Shown: positions 52,206-59,687 of the stretch, one piece after another
How the letters are laid out: each line of letters starts with the position of its first letter
Numbering within the stretch: position 1 is the first letter of the stretch
Source of the DNA: Dyadobacter sp. NIV53
GTDB lineage: Bacteria; Bacteroidota; Bacteroidia; Cytophagales; Spirosomataceae
NCBI RefSeq assembly: GCF_019711195.1
Contig: NZ_CP081299.1
Coordinates: 4,808,501 to 4,872,500 of the forward strand
Direction: 5' to 3'
DNA: 64,000 nucleotides
Position numbers and translations under genes: made by a program
Notes under the pieces: model-generated
The model's input: only the letters and a program-made list of their open reading frames with translations
Told to the model about the DNA's origin: nothing
Database searches by the model: none

Positions 52206-53357
52206 ATGAATATGAGCAATGTGTCAGTTTTTCTGGATGTAGCACTTTCCCTAACATTCTTTTACCTGATCGCGAGTATGTTCGTTTCCGGGATCACGGA
52301 ATTTATCAATACCATTATTGAGAAACGTGCGGCACTTTTGCGCGAAGCATTAAGCAAACTGGAAAACGCATGGGGTGCAGGTGCGGCCGGTTCTATTTTA
52401 CAGAATCCTTTGATCAGTGTTTTTAAAAAGCAAAACAGCAAGTTATGGTCGGAATCCCTTTCCTACATTCATGCCAATACTTTCGTAAGTGTAATACTTG
52501 ATAAATTATCAGCAAAAGGCTATCCCGGGAATCTGGATGCACTGAAAATTTCAATTCGCGATTTGGCGAATGGTACTGAATTCAAAGATATTTTAACCTC
52601 GATAGGTAACGAGTCAAAAGATATAGATGATTTTAAAGAAAAACTTTCAGAATGGTTTAACCAGTACATGTCTCAGGTTACCGATTGGTATAAGCGCTAT
52701 AACCGGATTGTGGTTTGGGCAGTAGCTGCATTGGTTTCCATTGTCCTGAATCTTGATTCGATCATTATTGCAAAACGCCTTTACAATGATCCGGTTTTGA
52801 GAAATGCGATGGTCGAACAGGCTTTACAGGCGGCTCAGAAAAAAGATTTCAATTCTTTCGAAAAAGATAATCAGCAAAATTTTTTAAGTTATCTCAACAA
52901 AAAAGATACGAACCTTGTTAACACAGCCGCCCGGATCAAACCGCAATCAAAGGCAGATTCAAATGCAATTGATACTTTGTTTAAAAAATATGCCGGATTT
53001 GAAACCGCTAAAATACAGCCCGAAGACTGGACAGACGCGAAATTTATTAACTATGTCAGGTTAAAGAAACCTTATTTTGTAAAAAATCAATTAGCTATTG
53101 TTTCAAAAGAAGAACTCGATCTGTTAAAAGTCAAAGAGGAATATGCCTCTTATCTGCAACGGAATATCAGTACGCTTGGCATTCCTATGGGTTGGAATAA
53201 AGGTGCCTGGCATTCGATGAGTTTATTCTGGGCATTCGTAGGCTGGGCATTAACGACCGCCGCACTTTCTTTTGGAGCACCATTCTGGTTTGATCTTCTG
53301 ATAAAACTGGTTAATATCAGAAACGTAGTGAAACCTGCAAATACAAAAAGTGAGTAA
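52206..53357 (+). CDS. Integral membrane protein with large soluble loop, unknown
   Basis: About 383 residues from ATG 52206 (a second ATG at 52212 is equally possible). One helix sits at the N-terminus (VFLDVALSLTFFYLIASMFV), one in the middle (RIVVWAVAALVSIVLNL) and one or two at the C-terminus (SLFWAFVGWALTTAALSFGA). Between helices 2 and 3 is a polar domain of about 140 residues. The end GAPFWFDLLIKLVNIRNVVK is a recurring motif of uncharacterised bacterial membrane proteins. No enzyme motif was seen. It lies between the Uma2 gene and the copper cluster; whether it belongs to either is unknown. Confidence 0.75.
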   Translation: MNMSNVSVFLDVALSLTFFYLIASMFVSGITEFINTIIEKRAALLREALSKLENAWGAGAAGSILQNPLISVFKKQNSKLWSESLSYIHANTFVSVILDKLSAKGYPGNLDALKISIRDLANGTEFKDILTSIGNESKDIDDFKEKLSEWFNQYMSQVTDWYKRYNRIVVWAVAALVSIVLNLDSIIIAKRLYNDPVLRNAMVEQALQAAQKKDFNSFEKDNQQNFLSYLNKKDTNLVNTAARIKPQSKADSNAIDTLFKKYAGFETAKIQPEDWTDAKFINYVRLKKPYFVKNQLAIVSKEELDLLKVKEEYASYLQRNISTLGIPMGWNKGAWHSMSLFWAFVGWALTTAALSFGAPFWFDLLIKLVNIRNVVKPANTKSE

Positions 53358-53376
53358 TGCAGTAAATCCAAAAACT

Positions 53377-53432
53377 CTGTAAAACCGTATCTGAATTCTG
53401 TAATACTTTCAGTGATTTTGTGCCGATATTTG
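53377..53432 (+). promoter_or_regulatory. Copper-cluster promoter with 21-bp-period direct repeats
   Basis: CTGTAA at 53377-53382 and at 53398-53403 (inside AATTCTGTAAT) start 21 bp apart. GATATTTG, one mismatch from the -7 consensus, follows at 53425-53432, 24 bp before the ATG of the HMA chaperone gene. The block shares TGTAAA-N13-AATTCTGTAAT with the copA promoter at 42426-42482. Confidence 0.65.
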
Positions 53433-53456
53433 CGATGAAGTAAAAAACAGAATTAC

Positions 53457-53666
53457 ATGGAGACGTTGAAATTCAAAACCAATATAAAATGCGGCGGCTG
53501 TATTGCAGCTGTAACACCATATTTGAATGCCGACGAGAATATCGAAAAATGGGGTGTGGATCTGGAAAGTGCTGACCGCATCCTGACAGTTGAAACGGGT
53601 CATTCTGCCGGGGAAGTAACCGGACTTTTGAAAAAAGCAGGTTACAACGCAGAGGAAATCGCCTGA
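53457..53666 (+). CDS. HMA-domain copper chaperone (CopZ-like)
   Basis: A 69-residue heavy-metal-associated domain with the metal-binding CxxC in IKCGGCIAAVTPYL (C12, C15). The ferredoxin-like fold is completed by WGVDLESADRILTVETG and VTGLLKKAGYNAEEI. It lacks a signal peptide, so it acts in the cytosol, presumably passing Cu(I) to the HMA domain of CopA or to the HMA-AraC regulator. First gene of the copper cluster, with an operator like that of copA. Confidence 0.9.
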   Translation: METLKFKTNIKCGGCIAAVTPYLNADENIEKWGVDLESADRILTVETGHSAGEVTGLLKKAGYNAEEIA

Positions 53667-53769
53667 TAATAAGTAACTTTGATTTAATAGGTCCGGAAAA
53701 GCAGTCCGCCGCGAGGCTAATCATTAAAAGCTCAATGCAAAAAAAATCCATCAATCACTCACCATCTTT

Positions 53770-54192
53770 ATGGCCTTTCTGATACTGCTGAGCAGTACCG
53801 GATTCGGGCTTATTGAGCATGCGTGTATGATGCGTGGAAAGTCGGTAAAATTTGTTACTGAAAACAAAACCGATACAGTGAAAGCGGTTTCTTCCTGTTG
53901 TGCTAAAAGTAAAGCGCTGAAAGAATCTAAAGGTACTATTTTCAAAAAGACCAGTTGCTGTAAAGAAAACCAGAAATTTGAAAAGCTGGATGTAACATCT
54001 TCTTTTTCCCAAATGCTAACTAAGTCATTCAAAGCGATGACGGACGGCGTTCTTTGGTCTTCAAAAGCTTTTGTTTTTATTATTTCGGAATGGATTCTTC
54101 CATCTTCATTTGAGTCTACCCGGGCTATATCATTTTCTTCGCTTTTTCATGGGCGAAGTATGCTCTCTTTTATACAGTCTTTTTTAATATAA
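53770..54192 (+). CDS. HYC_CC_PP-type cysteine-rich exported protein, likely frameshifted start
   Basis: The uninterrupted frame begins at ATG 53770 (140 residues). The natural start is probably ATG 53735, whose frame is one base out. With one extra A in the A8 run (53739-53746) it would read MQKKIHQSLTIFMAFLILLS, a complete signal peptide running into STGFGLIEHACMMRGKSV. The mature part has cysteine pairs SSCCAKSK and KKTSCCKENQ typical of the HYC_CC_PP group, small Bacteroidota proteins found near copper genes and TonB receptors. It probably binds metal in the periplasm. Either the A-run is misread, or slippage is used, or translation starts at 53770 without a charged n-region. Confidence 0.7.
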   Translation: MAFLILLSSTGFGLIEHACMMRGKSVKFVTENKTDTVKAVSSCCAKSKALKESKGTIFKKTSCCKENQKFEKLDVTSSFSQMLTKSFKAMTDGVLWSSKAFVFIISEWILPSSFESTRAISFSSLFHGRSMLSFIQSFLI

Positions 54193-54282
54193 ACCGTTGA
54201 TAATTAGATTTTTGATTCGTGTTTGACTCGCGTCGCGCAGTCAGTTACGCTTAAACTATTCTATCATCGATTTATATTACTG

Positions 54283-56511
54283 ATGACAAAATATCTGGCA
54301 GGAATATTATTTTTCCTGATTTCTTCTTCTATTTCAGCCCAGCGTTTAACCGGTTCGGTTAATGAACAGGTTGCAATTACCAAAGCCCTGAAACCGATTA
54401 CCGGTGCCAATGTGTACTGGTCGGGCACTACACATGCTACGTCTACTGACACAAGCGGAAAATTCACTATCCCCAGGATTACACAGACAAGTTTACTGAT
54501 TATCAGTTTTGTAGGTTTTAGGAATGATACGATTAAAATCGGATCGGAAAGTGATTTGCAAATTGTATTACGGAATGACCAGACCTTGAATGAAGTTGTA
54601 GTTCGAGGCAATTCCACGTCCATTGACCGGCTTTCCCCGCACCAGACTGAAATTATTACTACCCGTGCATTGGCCAAAGCGGCCTGCTGTAATTTATCTG
54701 AAAGTTTTGAAACCAATGCTTCCGTGTCCGTATCATACAGTGATGCGGTGACCGGAGCAAAGCAAATCCAGATGCTGGGTTTAAGCGGCACTTATATACA
54801 GACAAATATTGAAAATATACCCGGTTTACGCGGATTGGCTTCCACTTTTGGACTGAATTTTATTCCCGGAACCTGGATACAATCCATTGATGTGGGAAAA
54901 GGAGCCGGATCTGTTGTAAATGGCTACGAATCCATGACCGGGCAAATTAACATTGAACTGCAAAAGCCGGATTCACGCGAAAAACTGTATCTGAATACGT
55001 ATGTCAATAGTTTTGGCAGGGCAGAGGCCAATCTGAATCTGGCTCACCAGCTCAATGAAAAATGGAGCACAGCATTGCTGACACACGGAAGTACGCTGCA
55101 AAACCGTATGGATAAAAATAAGGATGGATTTCTGGATTTGCCTTTATATACACAGTTCAACGGGATTAACCGGTGGAAATACCAGAGTGAAAAAATGATG
55201 GCGCAATTTGGTGTCAAAGCTTTGTACGAAGACAGGCTTGGCGGACAAAATGATTTCCGGCGTGAAATGAAAGGAACTACGCAAGCTTATGGATTTGGCT
55301 CAAAAGTGAACCGATATGAATTCTTTTCCAAAATAGCCAGGCTGTTTCCTGACAAACCGTACAAAGGATTAGGCTTTATCGTGAATGCCGCTTTACATGA
55401 TTCCAAATCGTATTTTGGACTAAATAATTATAATGGCAAACAGGAAACAGTATACGGAAACCTGATATACCAATCTATTATTGGCAGCACGAACCATTCT
55501 TACAAAACGGGCATCAGTTATCTTTTTGATAATTATAATGAGAAATACAGGGATATAACGATGCTAAGAAAGGAATCCGTGCCGGGTGCGTTCTTTGAAT
55601 ACACGTATAATAATCTGGATAAATTTGTACTGGTGGCCGGTGGCAGAGTCGATTTTCATAATCTTTACGGAACCCAGTGGACGCCAAGATTGCACTTGAA
55701 ATACAGTCTCACCAGTAATACTACACTTCGCGCTTCGGCAGGAAAAGGATTCAGGGTTGCTAATCCACTAGCAGAATATTACGGCAACTTGGTGAGTGTA
55801 AGAACGGTAGTTTTTCTTGAAAAAATTCGCCCCGAGGCTTCCTGGAATTATGGTGCAAGCCTGACACAAGAATATAAACTGGGAAACATGAACGGAAATC
55901 TGATCATTGATTATTACCGTACAAATTTCCAGAACCAGCTGGTAGCAGATTTGGAAAATCCCAGATACATCCGTTTTTATAATTTGAATGGGAAAGCATT
56001 TGCCAATAGTTTTCAGGCCGAAGTGAATCTGACTCCTGTTAAACGTTTTGAGCTGAAACTGGCTTACCGGTTGTTTGATGTAAAACAAACGGTTTATGGT
56101 GTGAATGACGAAAGTGTTTTGATCCCAAGAATGATGGTAAGCCGGGATCGTGTACTTTTTAACGCCGGATATGCTTTGCCTTATGATAAATGGAAATTTG
56201 ATTTTACGCTGCAATGGAACGGAAAACGCCGCTTGCCTTACATGGGAATGACCAGTGAAGATATGGGCCACGAAATGGCTATGCCATCTGGTATGTCGCC
56301 ATCGTTTTATAATCTGAATGCACAAATTACGCGTACTTTTCCAAAGTGGGATATTTATCTGGGTGGAGAAAACCTGAATAATTTTCGTCAGAGAAATCCG
56401 ATCATGAATGCGGATAATGCATTTGAAAAAGGATTTGATGCCGGAATGGCATGGGGGCCTGTAAGCGGGCGAATGATTTACGCAGGAATGCGTTATAAGA
56501 TAGTTAGATAA
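54283..56511 (+). CDS. TonB-dependent receptor of the copper cluster
   Basis: The start is set at ATG 54283 (MTKYLAGILFFLISSSISAQ, a clean signal peptide) rather than 54223. The 742-residue protein has a carboxypeptidase-regulatory-like domain (about 22-105, ITGANVYWSGTTHATSTDTS), a plug and a full barrel ending MIYAGMRYKIVR. The plug carries an adjacent cysteine pair in ALAKAACCNLSESFETN, a mark of a TonB-receptor subgroup seen beside HMA proteins. A cysteine pair at the pore suggests copper or another thiophilic metal as ligand, but this is inferred. Downstream comes the HMA-AraC regulator. Late loops are Met-rich (MGMTSEDMGHEMAMPSGM). Confidence 0.92.
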   Translation: MTKYLAGILFFLISSSISAQRLTGSVNEQVAITKALKPITGANVYWSGTTHATSTDTSGKFTIPRITQTSLLIISFVGFRNDTIKIGSESDLQIVLRNDQTLNEVVVRGNSTSIDRLSPHQTEIITTRALAKAACCNLSESFETNASVSVSYSDAVTGAKQIQMLGLSGTYIQTNIENIPGLRGLASTFGLNFIPGTWIQSIDVGKGAGSVVNGYESMTGQINIELQKPDSREKLYLNTYVNSFGRAEANLNLAHQLNEKWSTALLTHGSTLQNRMDKNKDGFLDLPLYTQFNGINRWKYQSEKMMAQFGVKALYEDRLGGQNDFRREMKGTTQAYGFGSKVNRYEFFSKIARLFPDKPYKGLGFIVNAALHDSKSYFGLNNYNGKQETVYGNLIYQSIIGSTNHSYKTGISYLFDNYNEKYRDITMLRKESVPGAFFEYTYNNLDKFVLVAGGRVDFHNLYGTQWTPRLHLKYSLTSNTTLRASAGKGFRVANPLAEYYGNLVSVRTVVFLEKIRPEASWNYGASLTQEYKLGNMNGNLIIDYYRTNFQNQLVADLENPRYIRFYNLNGKAFANSFQAEVNLTPVKRFELKLAYRLFDVKQTVYGVNDESVLIPRMMVSRDRVLFNAGYALPYDKWKFDFTLQWNGKRRLPYMGMTSEDMGHEMAMPSGMSPSFYNLNAQITRTFPKWDIYLGGENLNNFRQRNPIMNADNAFEKGFDAGMAWGPVSGRMIYAGMRYKIVR

Positions 56512-56601
56512 TAAAAGGGGTTAAAGGAGGAAGGGTTAAAAGCAAAAGGGCATTATTAATTTACGACGCCGGCCGCCCGGCATTAACAATTGACAATTAA
56601 A

Positions 56602-57174
56602 ATGAGGCTGCATATAAAGAATATGGTTTGTGACCGGTGCAAGCGCGTGGTCGGAGAAGAACTTATCAGGATTGGTGTAACACTTACGCATATTGAGTTA
56701 GGTGAGGTGGAAACAACAGATATGCCCGATGCTGATAAACTGAAAGAGATCAAATCAGTTTTGGAACAAAACGGGTTTGAATTACTTGATGACCGGAAAG
56801 AAGCATTGGTCGAAAATATCAGGACTTTGGTCATTGAAGAAATCCAGTATTTGAAAGGTCACAAACCGGTACAGCAGAATTTTTCCGATTATCTGGCACA
56901 AAAAACCGGTTATGAATATTCATACATCAGTAACCTTTTTTCATCAGAAACAGGACAAACCATTGAACAGTACATCATCGCACAAAAGGTGGAGAAAATA
57001 AAGGAATGGCTGTCCTACAATGAATTATCACTGAGCGAAATGGCGTGGCGGCTGTCATATAGCAGTCCGGCTCATTTGAGTAACCAGTTCAAAAAAGTTA
57101 CCGGAATTACACCCGGAGAATTTAAAAGGAGTACGCTTTTACCCAGAAAAGCCTTGGATAAAGTGGGCAAGTGA
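56602..57174 (+). CDS. AraC-family regulator fused to an HMA-like metal domain
   Basis: A 190-residue protein from ATG 56602. Residues 1-70 are HMA-like: MRLHIKNMVCDRCKRVVGEE keeps the CxxC (C10, C13), and LGEVETTDM and VLEQNGFELLDD follow. Residues about 90-190 are an AraC double helix-turn-helix: YSYISNLFSSETGQTIEQYI, LSLSEMAWRLSYSSPAHLSN and FKKVTGITPGEFKRS. Sensor and DNA-binding parts are thus combined in one short cytosolic protein. It sits in the copper cluster behind the TonB receptor gene. The two direct-repeat operators at copA and 53377 have the 21-bp spacing expected for AraC-type binding. Confidence 0.92.
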   Translation: MRLHIKNMVCDRCKRVVGEELIRIGVTLTHIELGEVETTDMPDADKLKEIKSVLEQNGFELLDDRKEALVENIRTLVIEEIQYLKGHKPVQQNFSDYLAQKTGYEYSYISNLFSSETGQTIEQYIIAQKVEKIKEWLSYNELSLSEMAWRLSYSSPAHLSNQFKKVTGITPGEFKRSTLLPRKALDKVGK

Positions 57175-57231
57175 CAGATTTAAAATACATTTAACAAAAA
57201 ACAACCGAACTTATACAAATCTCTAATTGAT

Positions 57232-57474
57232 ATGAAAAAATTATTTTTTGCCTTTTTGATCGCTTTTTGTGCTGCATGTTCCGGGAATACTGATAAATCA
57301 GTGAAGGAAGACACGCCAGTAAAAACGGAATTAGTAGCTACAAAAGAATTTGCCTGTCCGATGCAGTGTGAAGGAGAAAAGACATATACAAAAGCAGGGG
57401 AATGTCCGGTTTGTAAAATGGATCTGAAGGAAATAGCATTGGCAGAAACCGATTCAACAACACACAAACATTGA
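57232..57474 (+). CDS. Heavy-metal-binding-domain lipoprotein
   Basis: An 80-residue lipoprotein: MKKLFFAFLIAFCAAC with the lipobox cysteine at 16, a charged linker, and one heavy-metal-binding domain of the CPMH-type: FACPMQCEGEKTYTKAGECP and CPVCKMDLKEI. The usual YxCPMHP motif here is FACPMQCE, with Cys replacing the His/Pro positions. Two CxxC-like pairs remain. It ends with a His-containing tail (TTHKH). Such domains occur in CusB-type efflux proteins and as free periplasmic metal binders. It probably holds copper in the periplasm or at the outer membrane. Confidence 0.88.
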   Translation: MKKLFFAFLIAFCAACSGNTDKSVKEDTPVKTELVATKEFACPMQCEGEKTYTKAGECPVCKMDLKEIALAETDSTTHKH

Positions 57475-57576
57475 TTTTAAATTTCCTGGAATGGCTACCT
57501 GTTTGTAGAAATGAAAGAATTATATAAACCAAGGCGTGCCGTAGGCACACAACTTTTAATCTAAAATCTAAAAATT

Positions 57577-57918
57577 ATGAAAAGTATACTGATCCCGTTT
57601 ATTGCCTCATTGCTGTTGATATTCAACATGGCAAAAGCCGAAGACGACAAAGTAGTTAAAATCAGAACCACAGCGGTTTGTGAAATGTGCAAAGCACGCA
57701 TTGAGCGTACTCTGGGGCTTTCAAAAGGAGTAAAAGAATCCAATCTCGATTTAAAAGACAAGGTGGTAACCGTAGAATACAATCCTAAAAAAACAACAGC
57801 CGAAGAGATCAGAGCAACGATTATTAATACCGGTTACGATGCAGACGATATGCTTGCCAATCAAAAGGCACACGATAGGTTACCAAACTGCTGTAAAAAA
57901 ACGGTTGCACCTCACTGA
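57577..57918 (+). CDS. Exported HMA-domain protein
   Basis: A 113-residue protein with a signal peptide (MKSILIPFIASLLLIFNMAKA) followed by one HMA domain: VVKIRTTAVCEMCKARIERT has the CxxC (C35, C38), and the fold closes with VVTVEYNPKKTTAEEIRA and IINTGYDADDM. The C-terminal tail adds HDRLPNCCKK, a second cysteine pair. Exported HMA proteins act as periplasmic metal carriers. It follows the lipoprotein gene by about 100 bp and is probably cotranscribed with it. Confidence 0.9.
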   Translation: MKSILIPFIASLLLIFNMAKAEDDKVVKIRTTAVCEMCKARIERTLGLSKGVKESNLDLKDKVVTVEYNPKKTTAEEIRATIINTGYDADDMLANQKAHDRLPNCCKKTVAPH

Positions 57919-57924
57919 TCACCG

Positions 57925-57984
57925 AGACTTTCCAAGACTAGGCGTCCCCGACTGGGCGTCCCCGATCCAAAACTTGGAAAGTCT
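57925..57984. repeat. 12-bp inverted repeat enclosing two tandem GC-rich units
   Basis: AGACTTTCCAAG (57925-57936) and CTTGGAAAGTCT (57973-57984) are perfect complements. The loop holds two copies of GGCGTCCCCGA. It lies between the exported HMA gene and the barrel gene. It could be a transcript hairpin (processing or attenuation) or a small palindromic mobile repeat. Confidence 0.7.
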
Positions 57985-58001
57985 AAACCTTACTAAATTT
58001 T

Positions 58002-59420
58002 ATGAAAAACACATTCAGTATACTGGCTTTTGCCGGTATTATAGCTACCGCTTTGCCCGTTGTTGCACAACACGAGCATCATCCCGAACCTGCAAGGGAT
58101 ACGACAAAACACGAAATGCATCACATGCAGGAACATGAAATGAAAGGTCATAACCTGGAAAAACACGAAATGCAGGGCATGGAACACAAAGAGGAAATGC
58201 AGCATGCCATACATATGACGCATAATTTTTCACTGAGTTTGCCTATGAACAGAAATGGATCGGGAACGGGATGGCAGCCGGATGCTACGCCCATGTATGC
58301 CTACATGAAACATAAGAACCAATGGAATTTTATGTTACACGGAAGTTTGTTTGTGCGGTACACTTCCCAGAATTTCAACAATAAAAATAAAAGAGGTTCG
58401 GATTCAAAGCTTAGTTTTCCCAACTGGGTAATGGGAATGGCACAGCGGCAGGTTGGGGAAAACGGCCTTCTGGCAATTCGCGGCATGGTTTCTCTTGACA
58501 GGCTTACTGATGGCGGAGCCGGATATCCTTTGCTTTTTCAATCGGGCGAGACCTGGAACGGAAATCCTTTGATTGACCGGCAACATCCGCATGACCTGAT
58601 TTCGGAACTGTCGGTAGGTTATACCCAGCGAATTAATGATAAACTCGATCTGACGGTTTATGCCGGTTATCCGGGCGAACCTGCTCTTGGGCCAACTGCT
58701 TTTATGCACAGAATGTCGGCTTTCAATAATCCGGATGCAGTTTTGGGGCATCACTGGCAGGATGCAACACATATTACTTTCGGCGTTGTGACAGCAGGAG
58801 TACGTTATGGAAAATTCAAGCTGGAAGGATCTGGTTTTACCGGTCGTGAACCGAATGAAAACCGGTTTAACTTCGACAAACCGCGTTTTGATTCTTATAG
58901 TTACCGTTTACTTTTTAACCCTTCCTCCAATTGGGCTTTGCAGGTTTCCAGAGGATTTATAAAAAGTCCGGAAGCCGGTCATCATGACGAAAACGTGAAC
59001 AGGACAACTGCATCGGTACAACACAGTAAAAGTTTTAATACTAAAAACCGCTGGATATCCAGTTCGCTGGTTTATGGATTAAATGATTCCGGAAAAAACC
59101 ACAGGGAAAATTCTTTGCTCGCAGAATCAAATCTGCAATGGGATAAATGGGCATTTTATGGACGTTACGAATGGATTCAGAAAAGTGCAGAAGAATTGGG
59201 TCTGGTCTGGTATGACGAAGTGCCGAAAGACAAATTTCCTGTTTCAGCATTTACTTTAGGCTTAAACCGACAATTATTTTCGTTTTCAAATACATTACTG
59301 CAAGCCGGAATTCAAGCCAGTTTTTATGCCATTGACAAGAATTTGCAGCCGGTTTATGGAAGAAGTCCCGTTTCTGGCCAGGTTTATTTAAGATTTACTC
59401 CGGCCATCATGAGGATGTAA
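58002..59420 (+). CDS. His/Met-rich outer-membrane barrel protein of the copper cluster
   Basis: A 472-residue exported protein (signal MKNTFSILAFAGIIATALPV, cut after VAQ). Residues about 23-75 are extremely rich in His, Met and Glu (HEHHPEPARDTTKHEMHHMQ, EHEMKGHNLEKHEMQGMEHK), a likely Cu(I)/Cu(II) binding tail. The rest is beta-barrel-like with conserved-looking loops PLIDRQHPHDLISELSVGYT and GPTAFMHRMSAFNNPDAVLG, and a final strand QVYLRFTPAIMRM. I do not recognise a named family with known function. It closes the copper cluster, so outer-membrane metal capture or release is the best guess. Confidence 0.8.
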   Translation: MKNTFSILAFAGIIATALPVVAQHEHHPEPARDTTKHEMHHMQEHEMKGHNLEKHEMQGMEHKEEMQHAIHMTHNFSLSLPMNRNGSGTGWQPDATPMYAYMKHKNQWNFMLHGSLFVRYTSQNFNNKNKRGSDSKLSFPNWVMGMAQRQVGENGLLAIRGMVSLDRLTDGGAGYPLLFQSGETWNGNPLIDRQHPHDLISELSVGYTQRINDKLDLTVYAGYPGEPALGPTAFMHRMSAFNNPDAVLGHHWQDATHITFGVVTAGVRYGKFKLEGSGFTGREPNENRFNFDKPRFDSYSYRLLFNPSSNWALQVSRGFIKSPEAGHHDENVNRTTASVQHSKSFNTKNRWISSSLVYGLNDSGKNHRENSLLAESNLQWDKWAFYGRYEWIQKSAEELGLVWYDEVPKDKFPVSAFTLGLNRQLFSFSNTLLQAGIQASFYAIDKNLQPVYGRSPVSGQVYLRFTPAIMRM

Positions 59421-59589
59421 TCGACTTTCCAGATATATGTTTCACATTTTGATAACATAACCAAAACATCCACGTAACCTGGTAATCTTAATTTTGCATC
59501 CTTAATAATCCACTTATAGGATACGAAATTAAAATTTACGGATAACTATTTATTTTGTTGGTTTTCTTTACACCCGATAAAATAAGTAT

Positions 59590-59618
59590 AAAGCTGTCTT
59601 CTGAATTGAGGCAGCTTT
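59590..59618 (+). terminator. Hairpin before the phospholipase gene
   Basis: AAAGCTGTCT and AGGCAGCTTT form a 10-bp stem with a G-T pair and a 9-nt loop, followed by TTACTTT. It probably ends the copper-cluster transcript. A TAATTTTG at 59488-59495 lies upstream and could be a -7 box. Confidence 0.6.
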
Positions 59619-59687
59619 TACTTTAAATAGTGTCCAAACTCAGATCAATTTAAATTTCATTACGAAATAAAAAACATCTCAAACACC

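Noticed and set aside
54264..54791. Minus-strand frame of 175 codons
   Set aside because: Lies opposite the start of the TonB receptor gene, which has signal peptide and plug motifs.
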